Part shown: one piece after another, positions 1 to 10,423 of the stretch | Layout of the letters: each line of letters opens with the position of its first letter | Numbering within the stretch: position 1 is the stretch's first letter | From: Quercus robur | Taxonomy: Eukaryota; Streptophyta; Magnoliopsida; Fagales; Fagaceae | Length of the DNA: 64,000 nucleotides | Assembly: GCF_932294415.1 (NCBI RefSeq) | Contig: NC_065537.1 | Coordinates: forward strand, 8,846,349-8,910,348 | Reading direction: 5' to 3' | Program-made: the position numbers and the translations under genes | The notes under the pieces: model-generated | Seen by the model: the letters and a program-made list of their open reading frames with translations, nothing else | The model's database searches: none | Told to the model about the DNA's origin: nothing

Positions 1-26
1 AAGTAATGTTATTCTAATCGGACTTG

Positions 27-1208
27 GTGCCTGTTTGTTTGCACTTTTAGAAGGCAAAAAGTGCTTTTTGAAACCCAAAAAATTATATGAGCGTTTGGTT
101 AGATTTTAAAAGCAACTTTAGCTAAAAGCAGCATTTTGAAATTGTGAAGGAAAAGGACTTTGGCAGTGGGTAGCTTTTCAGAGTCTTTTGTAAAAGCTAA
201 TGCGCATTTCATCAATATTACCGTTGGGGGCAGTGTTAAATTACCAAATTTCCCACTGTGCTACAACAAAGGTCCTCTCCGTGCTGCTCTGCTACAAAAC
301 AAGCCTCTTCGTGTTGCTACAAAGGTCCTCTCTGTGCTGCCGCAAAGGTCCTCTCCGTGCTACTCTACTACAAAACTCACCTTAATTGATTTTTAATGAA
401 ATTAGAGAAAATGAGAAGCAGAAAGAAGATGAGAAGCAGAGAAAGAAGATAAGGATGGGAGAATATAAAGGTGGAAGAAGATAAGGGTGAAAGGAAACGT
501 GTGGTTGAGAAAAAAAAAGTAAAAAAAAGAAAAAAAAATGAAAGTAAAAGGTAGAGTGGGATACGTGTCCATGTAAGGAAATTTACAAAATGAAAATTAA
601 AACTGTATTAGGACACAATAAATTATCACAAAAGTTTCAAAACAATAGAGGTATCAAATCTTGTATTAGACTAGGATTGACCACAACTAAAAACAAATAG
701 TATTGTGAAAATATTGTCACATTTTATTTTATCTCTGGACTTTTTAAATTAGTGCTATTTTCTTTAGAAAAAAAAATAGTGTTATTGACACAATATTTTC
801 ATAACAATCTCATAGTAAATTTTACATAGTAAGTTATTATTGGTTCTCATTTGGACCTACTAGTAACATTATTATTTTTTTATCTACCATTAACAACTTG
901 TCATATAGACTTTAGTGTGTCCATAACTTGTATTAAGAGAGATAATTTTTGAGAATCCATTAAGAGAGATAATTAAAATAAAGAATTCTCTTTTATATAT
1001 ATATATATATCTTGTCCTTTTTGGTAATTTACAACTCAAACCTCCACTTTTATAAGTGCTAGTCAAACACTCAATTTTTTCAAAAAACACATTTTAACAG
1101 TTTTTACCAAACACTCAGCTTTTTCAAAAAGCCCAGTTTCATATCGCACTTTTTGAAAACCTCATTGTTTCAAAAAGTCCAGTTTCAAAAAGCTGAACCA
1201 AACTCACC
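27..1208 (-). mobile_element. Non-autonomous DNA element, unassigned family (copy 1)
   Basis: The element begins GTGCCTGTTTGTTTGC and ends GCTGAACCAAACTCACC, and is flanked by CTTG on both sides (23-26 and 1209-1212). Its ends match, in inverted orientation, those of the element at 8898-10419. Both have many copies of CTTTTTGAAA or its complement near the ends and one purine/pyrimidine-rich stretch (here GA-rich, about 400-540). No ORF of substance is present. The 4-bp flanking repeat and imperfect terminal repeats do not clearly fit hAT (8 bp), PIF (3 bp) or MULE (9 bp), so no superfamily is given. The paired comparison supports the boundaries. Confidence 0.6.
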
Positions 1209-1679
1209 CTTGACTTCAATCCAATGCACTGAAAACCCTGAACTTAGGCTTTACCCATTCTAATTACAATTTATCATTCAATGCATTGTAAAAAACATTA
1301 CATCTCTAACATGACACTGTTCCATATGATCATATTTACCCTCACTTCACACTTCTATTCAAGGTCAACTGCCAAAACTTTGCATTGTATTTAGATTTTA
1401 TCCATATCATTTTTTTACAAGTTTTTAGGAAAATTGATTGTCAATAATTATTTTACATGTTCATAATAAGCTCATGGCATTTTTTTTCCCTTTTTGTGAA
1501 ACAATTGTGTTGGATTATTGACCCAATATTTTTGAGGCCTTCTTAAATTTGGGAAAAGAATGTAAAATCTTCATAAAACTCTAGTATGGGGGTCTAGCAG
1601 TCTAGCGCTTCGTCCACCTAGCAATCATATGAGACTCATTAGCACTAGTGCTATAGGCTAAATGAGAGAATCCTATGGT

Positions 1680-2728
1680 TAGGGCTATCCACGGATCGGG
1701 TTGGATCGGGTTTGGGGTTGACCCGTAACCGACCCGATGGAATCGGGTGAACAGAAAATGGACCCGCGGCCAACCGGATGTTCGGGTCGAACCCGGTGGC
1801 ACGGGTCATCGGTTAAGCGGGTCGAAACCGTCGGGTGATTTCAGGTCTAAATCTCAACAAAATAAAGATCAAAATCCAGAAAGAAATCAAAACCCAGAGT
1901 CCCAGACAACGAAGAAATCAAAGTACAAATAACATAAACCTAAACCAAAAAAACCAAATCCATGAGACTGAAACGAAAATGAGGTATATAAGACTAAACC
2001 CACACCAACACCACCCAGAAAGAAATCAAAACCCAAAGTCCCAGACAACGATGAAATCAAAGTTCAATTAACACAAACCAAAACCAAAAATACCAAATCC
2101 ATGTGACTGAAACGAAAAGGAGGTATATAAGACTAAACCCACACCAACATTCCTTCCCCCACCATCACCACATCCAGAAGATCAGTACAATTTTTTTTTT
2201 TTTAAATCAAAAAATTTTTTTTTTACTAACCCAGAGGCACAAAGTGCAGAAGATCAGGGGAAGGATTCATCAATTTGTGGAGATTCAGGTTAAACTTTAA
2301 GTCAGCAACGGCGGTGATAAACCCAACTCGGCGACAGCGGCAGTAATAAGGCTAGGGATACGGGCGGTAATAGAGCCCAACTTGGCGAGGGGCGATGGTG
2401 GCAAAGGGTTAGGGATTTGAGAGAGATCAGAGAGGGTGAGAGATCGGAGAGTGGGAAATTTTCTGAAACGGGTTGAGTTGAGAAAGGGCAGGCGTGTTCA
2501 ACCTAGAAAGTGAGAAGTGAGAACCCAGGTCCATGATTTTCCCTTTTGAAATTCTGGGCGGTCAGGTCGGTTTATACGGGTTAGAATTCAAGGGACCCGT
2601 AACCGACCCGCAAAATCGATTTTGAAAATAATCAGACCCGCACTTGACCCGTTTAGGCATTCAGATTCACCCGTGGGTCTTCGGGTCGGACAGATGGGTC
2701 GGGTCTGGCGGGTTAATGGACAGCCCTA
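1680..2728. mobile_element. Non-autonomous hAT-type transposon with 8-bp TSD
   Basis: The terminal inverted repeats are TAGGGCTATCCA on the left and, read on the other strand, TAGGGCTGTCCA on the right (11 of 12 identical). Perfect 8-bp duplications CCTATGGT lie at 1672-1679 and 2729-2736. An 8-bp TSD with a TAGGG start is the hAT signature. Subterminal regions are packed with GACCCG/CGGGTC words on both strands, as expected of transposase-binding subterminal repeats. No transposase ORF exists in the 1,049 bp, so movement would need an enzyme supplied in trans. The interior holds a 139-bp tandem duplication. Confidence 0.85.
1876..2153. repeat. 139-bp tandem duplication inside the hAT element
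   Basis: Two adjacent copies begin with CCAGAAAGAAATCAAAACCC at 1876 (first copy slightly diverged) and 2015. The shared word GAGGTATATAAGACTAAACC recurs at 1981 and 2120, giving a period of 139 bp. The copies differ by scattered substitutions, so the duplication is not very recent. Confidence 0.8.
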
Positions 2729-2736
2729 CCTATGGT

Positions 2737-5700
2737 ATATCTTGTTAAATAGGACATGACTTGCTCTGATGTTCATGTTCTACCATTTTTCTATTTAGCC
2801 AAAAAAAAAAAAAAAAGAATTATATATCAGAATACCCATCCAAAGAAAATGTGTATGAGAAAAATAAATAACAAAATTAAGTCTTAATCTCACCTTTGTA
2901 AAAATTACATAAGACTAAGAAACAAGCAAACACTAAATTTTTCATCCAAAACTAAAAAAAAAAAAACAAACAAACAAACAAATATTAGATGGAGTCAGCT
3001 ATCTCCATGATAACATATTAGCATTGGGTCAGTCAGAGAAATCAATTTTAAACTCACTGAAAAAAAAAAAATCATCGCACATGCATTTTCACACGTCGTA
3101 ATCGAATTGATATACACCTTTAAACAGAAATCTTCAAATCATCCATATAAAGGAATTTCATCCCAAATTATTATGGAGACAATAATCGAGACCTAACTTA
3201 TCTTTAACTTAGGGTACGTACGTGGCTATATATATGCCATTTGCATTTATGTATGAAATAAGTACTGCATAATTCTTGATTCCTCGTACTGTAGAGTGTA
3301 GACTTTGTCAGTGCCTCAGAAGAATATAATACCCGAAAAGGTTGAGAAACACAAAATGTTTGCCACTTCTTTGGCAAGCATAATTGAGTCAACACATATT
3401 TTTAATGGTATTTACTGTATATTTGTCGTATTAACAGCAAAAGGCTATCAAGATCCAATTGCCAAATACTTGAGGTACTCTTCAAATAGTAGAAATTAGG
3501 AATGAAACTCAAAATAAGGTACTGTCTCAGGTGTCGTGTAGTGTTTAACACCTTCCTTATATGTAACAGAATTTTTAAGTCCACGTCTTTAGTTCAGGAC
3601 TACATTTATCTTCCTTCTTAGTTTGAGAAACTTTCTTGTCAAAAAAATAAATAAGTTTAGTAAACCTCACAGCAACCATTAAAGTTTCGTTCAAGACATG
3701 TTACAACTATTGATCTATCAAACTAAAAAATTTCGTAAACAACACTTATCGTCCCAAAGATTAACTTAGTCTGGGCCTTAACTCCACTGCCTCTTATTAA
3801 TAAACTTACTTGATACAAATAAAAAGAAGGCTCAGGTAATATTTATCGGTTTTATTTCCAACATATATACAATACTTAAGATCAATTTGTACAATAACAT
3901 GAGTATATGACACATGTAAATATTAAGCGGTATTTTAATGTTAGAAAACTGATAAGCATATATATCTATTATATTTTATTTTATATATCTGAATAGGTTG
4001 TGTAGTAATTATTTTTCATAGTAAAAATTCCACTTTTAATTCTTATATGATGGTTTTTAGTAATTGGATAAACCTTAAGTACAACTTGTTGGGTTTTGTC
4101 AAACTCATAAAATGATTAAATTATAAAAAATTTGAACTATGTAGTATTTTTTTTTTTTTTTTTTTTTTTTTGAGAACATATATAGTAACTATTTGAGCGT
4201 TTGAAACTTTAAAGTGTAACCTAAAACAATATTTATTTATTTTATTTATGACAAAATTTAGCGACAAAATTGGTTGTAACCTTAGGCTATGACCTTACTT
4301 AATATATTTTTATTGGAGGTGAATTTTGACAAATCCACCATTAAATTACATCTTCTCCTTATATCCTCCATGATTGCAAAATTTCTAGAAAATTAAAGAT
4401 CAATAGCTATATCATCAATAAATTGTTTAGATTGCAAGTTTTTGTAGTTCGAAATTATGTATAAAATATAAGCTTATAGATTATATAGTAAATAATATTT
4501 GATTGACATAAAATTTGATATGTATATTAAAAGCGTAAAGAACAAGCAGTTCAACGGTTAGATTTTCAAAATAAATTAATAATATTTATTTTATTGAATA
4601 AGGTTAGCTAAACTTTGTCTTTTTATTTATACACATTAGAGAAGAAAAAAAAGCTACTACATTAAAATTTTGAACTCATAACACTTTTGAAAAATAACAA
4701 TATTTTAGCATTTTTTCTCTTGAATTAAATTTTTTTCTTATTTCCTTTTTCTATTATTATTTTTATTTCATAAATTTTGACCTTAAAAATATTGATATAA
4801 CCAGTATTATACCCGTGCGATGCATGGCTTAATTAAAAATTATATATGTTGAAAGTTGAAACTCTATTAATAATTTATAAGTCACACAATAAAAACAAAT
4901 TAATTTTGCAACATGTATGCATAAATATATTGAGTCACTTTGTGTATACATGGTGTGTAGTATATAAATTTTACCTATTAAAATATAAAATTATGATATA
5001 TAATCAAAATATTTAATTTATTTTAAATTACTTAAAACATTTAATAGAATTTAAGGTGAAAGATGTCAACTCAAGTCACCCCTCTCTACCCATTTTTTGT
5101 TCATAAAAAAACTACACACGCATATATATATATATATATATATATAAATTACATATTCAAAACAATAGTGAGAAACCTATCAAATTTTGATTAAACAAAT
5201 AACATATTTCTATCATTCTTACCTCTTCTACCATATTGGAAAGTTGCGTTGCAAGTACTTTTTTCTCTCTTTGTCTCACTTGTTTTTGTGCCATGCATTT
5301 GATTCTTTGGCATATCTTTATGCTTATTTAGACTTGCATATTTGCAAATTCTATTGTGTCTCCAACTTGCATGTCCAGCATGTATCTGAAATATTATTTC
5401 TCCATTTATATCAATTAATATTTATATATATTCAAAGTTAACCAATAGTAAATATATATTCAAAGTTGACCAATGGCAAATGTTATCATTTTAACATAAA
5501 TATCAATATTAACAAAAAAAAAAACAAAAAACTAACCTATTCTTTTTCAATCTTTATAAAGGTCAAAATTAACAAATTGCAATGACTCAATCATTTTCTC
5601 TTTCTCATCAAGGTTGAATTCGGATTCTTCAAAACTATATTGAAATACAACATATTAAAATAGTTTATTGTTGAACTATTTTAGTTCACAAAATACTAAT

Positions 5701-6365
5701 TTAAGAAAATATAAATTGAACCATCAGAAATAAGAAGTTCTAAAATTGTACTAACCCTTTTCTTTTTGTTAGCAATAATCTAACATCAAATTAATGTCAA
5801 GATTAAAATATATATATATATATATATATATAATGTGTATGTAAAAGAACTTTAATGAAAATAATTAATAAATTATAACAAATACATAAGCCAAAAAGAA
5901 GATTGTCCACAAAATTGACATTGAGGGGATGGAAACAACATATCACCATTGGAACCATGTCATAAACATTTAATTCATATATGATATACAAAGTCATAGA
6001 ACTTCCAAAAGGAGAATAAGAGATTTGTATAAATTAATATATCAATTCTCATGGAAGACCCACCACTATGAAAGCATGTCTAACAATATTTAATCATTGA
6101 TTCTCAAACCATAAGCATATAAAATATATCAAATTTAAGGAAATTATCTTAAACAAAAGCAACAAATACATAAAACCTTTTTGAATATAATAAAAAAAAT
6201 TGGAGTAAACAAGTAAATACTTGTGAGGTTGTAGGTGTTGTAGGTAGAAGGAAAGACTAAATCAAAAAACTGTACAATTGGTAAGAGAATGAAAAAATAC
6301 ATCAAATAACCGTGTGTGTGTGTGAATATATATATATCCTAAACTTCTTGAAGAAGTTGACATGG

Positions 6366-6396
<31 letters not shown>

Positions 6397-6611
6397 TCTA
6401 GAAAATCAAAAAGGATATAGAACTTCTCATATCAAGAAGTTCATATGAAAAAAAAAAAAGGAGTCCATGTGGTTAATGACATTAAATTTTATATATATAT
6501 ATATATATATATATCCTTAAAAAAAAGTCCATAAAATCAAAAAGATATAGAACTTCTCATCTCAAGAAGTTGATGTGGTATAAAAAAAGTCCATTTCGTT
6601 AAATTAGAAAA
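2737..6611. other. AT-rich intergenic DNA without recognisable genes
   Basis: This stretch is strongly AT-rich, with poly-T and poly-A runs (for example about 4147-4170 and 6366-6391) and TA microsatellites near 5125-5145, 5808-5831 and 6490-6512. The short ORFs here have no recognisable domain, and their composition follows the background. I see no RNA gene and no terminal repeats that bound an element. Confidence 0.5.
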
Positions 6612-7043
6612 GATATAGCTTGTTAATTTAGTTTTTGCTATTCAAACTAATTAGATGTCTTAGGTATAGTAGTTGTATGCCACCAAATAACTAAATTTAA
6701 TTTTTTAAACAGAAATTTGATAAATTTCCTATAAAAAAGTCCATCTCCTCTCAAGAAGTTGATATGGTATAAAAAAGAAAAGTTGATATGGAAAAAAGAA
6801 GTCCATTACGTTAAATTAGATAAGATATAGCTTGTTAATTTAGTTTTTGCTATTCAAACTAATTAGGACTCTTAGGTATAGTAGTTGTATGCCACCAAAT
6901 AACTAAATTTAATTTTTTAAATAGAAATTTGATGATATAGCCTGTTGATTTAGTTTTTGCTATTCAAACTAATTAGGTCTCTTAGATATAGTAGTTGTAT
7001 GCCACCAAATAACTAAATTTAATTTTTTAAACAGAAATTTGAT
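6612..7043. repeat. Tandem repeat, about 110-bp unit, three copies
   Basis: Three copies of a unit starting GATATAGC(T/C)TGTT and containing GTAGTTGTATGCCACCAAAT begin at 6612, 6824 and 6934. The second and third are adjacent with a 110-bp period. The first is separated from the second by about 100 bp that includes an AAGAAGTTGATATGG motif. That motif also recurs upstream (about 6430-6570) in a looser array. Function unknown. Confidence 0.75.
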
Positions 7044-7346
7044 AAATTTTCTGTAATTTGATACAGTCACTTAGTATAACCACGACTTCTAAGTCAAACT
7101 TTTATTATATATACTACATTTTATATATAAATAAATAAAAATAAAAATAAAAAGTGAAACAACAGAGAAAAAATAATAAAATAAAGGGGGACTTTGGGTG
7201 GGGCCGAGGCAGTGACAGCTTGACCTTATATCAATGTGCGCCAGGCCCGGCAATAACAAGGCAATGCACACACACTAAGTACTTTCTGGGTTTTTATTGA
7301 CAAAACTTGGTCAGTTTCTTTTTCCCACTCGTTGGTCTTACATTTA

Positions 7347-7620
7347 GGATGTTTTTGAACTCCATTTATTTTACGAAAAATTGAAAATTAAAAATTGAAA
7401 ACTGAAAATATTATAGTAAAATAATTTTTAAATGTATAAATAGTATCGTGTGACTCATTTTTAATGAAATTTTGGTCAAAAAGAAGTTTGTGAGTCTCAT
7501 GAACAGTGCACGGAACTTATTAGAAACACGCCACAATCACAGAACGCGCATCTAAAAAATAGAAAAGGAAGAAAACGCAAACGCAAGACGCTACCTTTTC
7601 ATCAGTACCCAAATAGGTAC
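7347..7620. mobile_element. Degenerate Tourist-like (PIF/Harbinger) MITE
   Basis: This 274-bp segment lies between TTA at 7344-7346 and TTA at 7621-7623. It contains the same internal block (AATTGAAAACTGAAAATATT, then a stretch reading AATAGTATCGTGTGACTCAT) as the better-preserved MITEs at 15329-15603 and 59952-60164. Its terminal repeats (GGATGTTTTTG / GTACCTATTTGGG) are worn, so the boundaries rest on the TSD and on its length, nearly that of the 275-bp relative. Confidence 0.55.
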
Positions 7621-7933
7621 TTAAGAAAAAAAATAATGCTAGGATCACACTTTTTACTATAATTTTTATTACAACTTTTTTATATGAAAAATTGTAAATG
7701 GTGGAGTTGTGTACTTACTATTTTTACTTTATCGCTCATTACTTGTCACAAGCAAGTTGCAATAAAAATTATTGTCCTAGGATTTTCCTTTTATATATAT
7801 ATATATATATAAAGAAAAACCATCTCTAACTCCCAAAAAACCGGGACTATCCCAAAATGGAAACCCCAATTTCTCTCATTGACTCTCTTTCATTTGCGTC
7901 ACTCTAAATTACTAAAGATCACAACAATCAATC

Positions 7934-8166
7934 ATGAATTCAACTTTGAAAGACCAAAGTGTTTGTAGTTGTACTTGTACAAGGTATTATCTCCTTGGAT
8001 TACTGCAAGAATGTGTCAAAACAATATCAAATCTTGTTATCAAGCCAAGGAACTCTCAGCCAAATCTTCCTCTGCAGATTCTGATAAGAAGAAGCGGTCA
8101 ATGGAGGAGTCCAAGAGAAAAATCATGGATTTAAACTGCTGGGGTCCTAGCACAACCAAGTTTTAA
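7934..8166 (+). pseudogene. Wound-induced protein family (DUF3774-like), frameshifted
   Basis: Read from 7969, the frame encodes a C-terminal segment with QAKELSAKSSSADSDKKK and MEESKRKIMDLNCWGPSTTKF, ending at TAA 8164-8166. As I recall the family, this matches the conserved QAKKLSS...EESLRKVMYLSCWGPN tail of small (about 90-100 aa) plant wound-responsive proteins of DUF3774. The expected upstream ALKDQG motif appears as LKDQS after ATG 7934, but in a different frame, and most of the usual N-terminus is missing. A TATA-like run precedes the ORF (about 7795-7811) and an AATAAAG signal follows near 8260. Either this is a recent pseudogene with a frameshift around 7965-7985, or there is a sequencing error or an unusual N-terminus. 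The first-frame reading gives 66 aa without the conserved tail and is less likely. Confidence 0.55.
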
Positions 8167-8897
8167 ATTGCTTTGTAAATTAGTAGTGTGTGACTGTGTG
8201 TAAATACTAAATACCGATTATGCATGAAGATTTGTCCTTTTATTTCAATGCATTTGAAAAATAAAGTTTTATATATGATTTTACAAAAAAAAAAAAAAAA
8301 AAAAAAAAGAATAATTCCAATTGTCTAACTGTTATATCATATACTATATATAATAGTAGAAGCTGAGAGAAAATTGATTCCTACAATTAAGGAGGTGATG
8401 ACAAATAGGATAATTGCCTATCTAAAATTTAGACACGTTTAAGTTAAAAAAGCGATATATTATATCGTTTGACAATGTTACAACACCGTTTAAAAGCCTC
8501 TCACTATCAAAAAGAAAAACAACCGGTTAAAATTCAATTAAAAGCTCCCAATAAAAATTTAAAAAAAAAAAAACGCAAGAGAGAGAAGAAAAGAGCTCCA
8601 ATACTCCAAAAAAATAAAACGCAAATACAGAGAGAGAAGGAGAGAGTTCCCTCGCCAGACTTAGAGCGCCGCTGCAAGCAGAAAGAAAAATCTATGGGCA
8701 TCACTGCATCAACACCGTTAGGCTATATATCTGCCACTATTAGATTGTCGGAATCGGCTCCGATACGTTTTTCTGTATTTTTTTAGATTTGGGTATGAAA
8801 TATTACTTTTTTTTGAGTTTTTTCGTTGGATAGGTTTAGATTTGATTTTGGTTTTGATTCCTTTTTGTTTCGGGCTTTTGGGTTCTCCATGAAAATG
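8167..8897. other. 3' flank of the wound-induced relic, no gene seen
   Basis: It contains a poly-A run (8285-8308) and a lysine-rich, low-complexity ORF (8469-8786) with no domain. The sequence from about 8790 is T-rich and intron-like up to the element at 8898. Confidence 0.4.
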
Positions 8898-10419
8898 GGT
8901 GAGTTTGGTTCAACTTTTTGTAAAAATGTATAATGAAAAAGTGGAGTTTTCAAAAAGTGCATAATTGAAAAAGTGCATTTTCAAAAAGGTGAGTGTTTGG
9001 TAAAAACTGTTAAAAAGTGCTTTTTGAAAAAGCTGAGTGTTTGGCTAGCACTTATAAAAGTGACAGTTTGAGGGATAAATTACCAAAAAGGACAATGTAT
9101 ATATAAGAGCATCTCCTGCAGGTTAGACAAATTTTTGTGTTGTTTAGACAATTAACAGTGACATTTATCTTTAGCCTATCCACTTTTTTAATTTTTATTT
9201 TGTAATCAAATTTATTCTTTTTTAATATTTATTTTTCTTTTTCTATTCATTCTCAACAATTATATTTTTCAACAAAAAGTGTTACATCCACAATATTTTT
9301 TGCAATACTTTCACAAGAATCATAACAAAATCTTATATGAAAAGTTATTACTAGTTCTAATTTGAACCCATTACTGAAATTATATTTTTACTCATCAATA
9401 TTAGCTAATTACTTAAAATTTATTGTGAAAATATTGTGGTAATATTTTGAAATTGTGATTTCTAATACTTTTCCTTTTTTTTCCTCCATATGTTACCTTT
9501 TCTTTTTTTTTTTTCTCTTGCATTTTATCCACCACACACGTGTACACTATTTTGTCCACATCCTCTCCTTTTTCCCACACCTCCACCTTCCAGAAGGCTC
9601 TCTCATTCTTTCATTCTTTCCTTTTTCCTTTTTCCTTTTCTGTTTGTTTCCAGAAGGCTCTCTCAATTCCAAAGCTCTCCGACTCTCTCAATTTCTTCTC
9701 TCTTTTTTTTTTTTTCCCCCACTTGATTTCCAGAAGATCTCCACTTCCGCTTCTTGACTTATATGAAGCAAATTGCTCGTAGACCTGAACTGAAAATTGA
9801 GAAGCCTCACGACCTGAACTGAACACTGTGGGTTCAATCTTTCTTCGTCTTCATCTTCTTCTTCCTCTTCTTCTTCTTTCTTTCTATCTTTCTATGTGTT
9901 TATGGTTGTTTGGCCGTGGGTTTGTGCTATTTGATTTCTGTATTTTTGGATTGTGGTTTGTGTTTTGGGTAATGATTTTTCTGTGAGTTCTTTGGGTTGA
10001 TTTCTCATGGGTATGGGTTGGTTATGATTTCTCTATTCTTTGGGTTGATTTCTCACGGAGAGGGCAGAGCAGAGAGACTTACGGAGAGGGCATAGCAAAG
10101 CAAAGAGAAGAGATGGAGGCGTCGTGCAAAGGGAGAGCAGAGATGAGAGATGAGGGGCCTGAGAGAACTGAATAATTGATGGGTATTTCCGTAATTTTAA
10201 TTTTGCAACGGTAACCCACTAAAAACGCGCATTGCGCGTTTTCATTTATGGACCCCTGAGGGTTCATAAAAATTTCCGCGTTTCTCCTTATTTTTGGTCT
10301 ATGCCCAAAACGCAACTTTTATCAAAAAGTTGCGTTGTGGGCTTAACCAAACACATATTTTGGTTTGGCTTTTTTCAAAAAGCCCTTTTTGGGTTCAAAA
10401 TGTGGAAACAAACGGGCAC
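8898..10419 (+). mobile_element. Non-autonomous DNA element, unassigned family (copy 2)
   Basis: It starts GGTGAGTTTGGTTC and ends AACAAACGGGCAC, with AATG on both sides (8894-8897 and 10420-10423). The ends correspond to those of the element at 27-1208 in the opposite orientation, and the same CTTTTTGAAA-type subterminal words are present. The long CT-rich tract (about 9440-9890) is the counterpart of the GA-rich tract in copy 1. An internal segment (about 9180-9410) recurs in inverted orientation at about 60725-60920. ORFs inside are low-complexity Ser/Phe/Leu-rich translations of the CT tract and are not genes. Confidence 0.6.
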
Positions 10420-10423
10420 AATG

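Noticed and set aside
8469..8786. 105-aa lysine-rich ORF
   Set aside because: Composition follows the A-rich background (poly-Lys from poly-A), with no recognisable domain.
9455..9826. Four overlapping Phe/Leu/Ser-rich ORFs and their complement
   Set aside because: They derive from the CT-rich tract of the non-autonomous element at 8898-10419.
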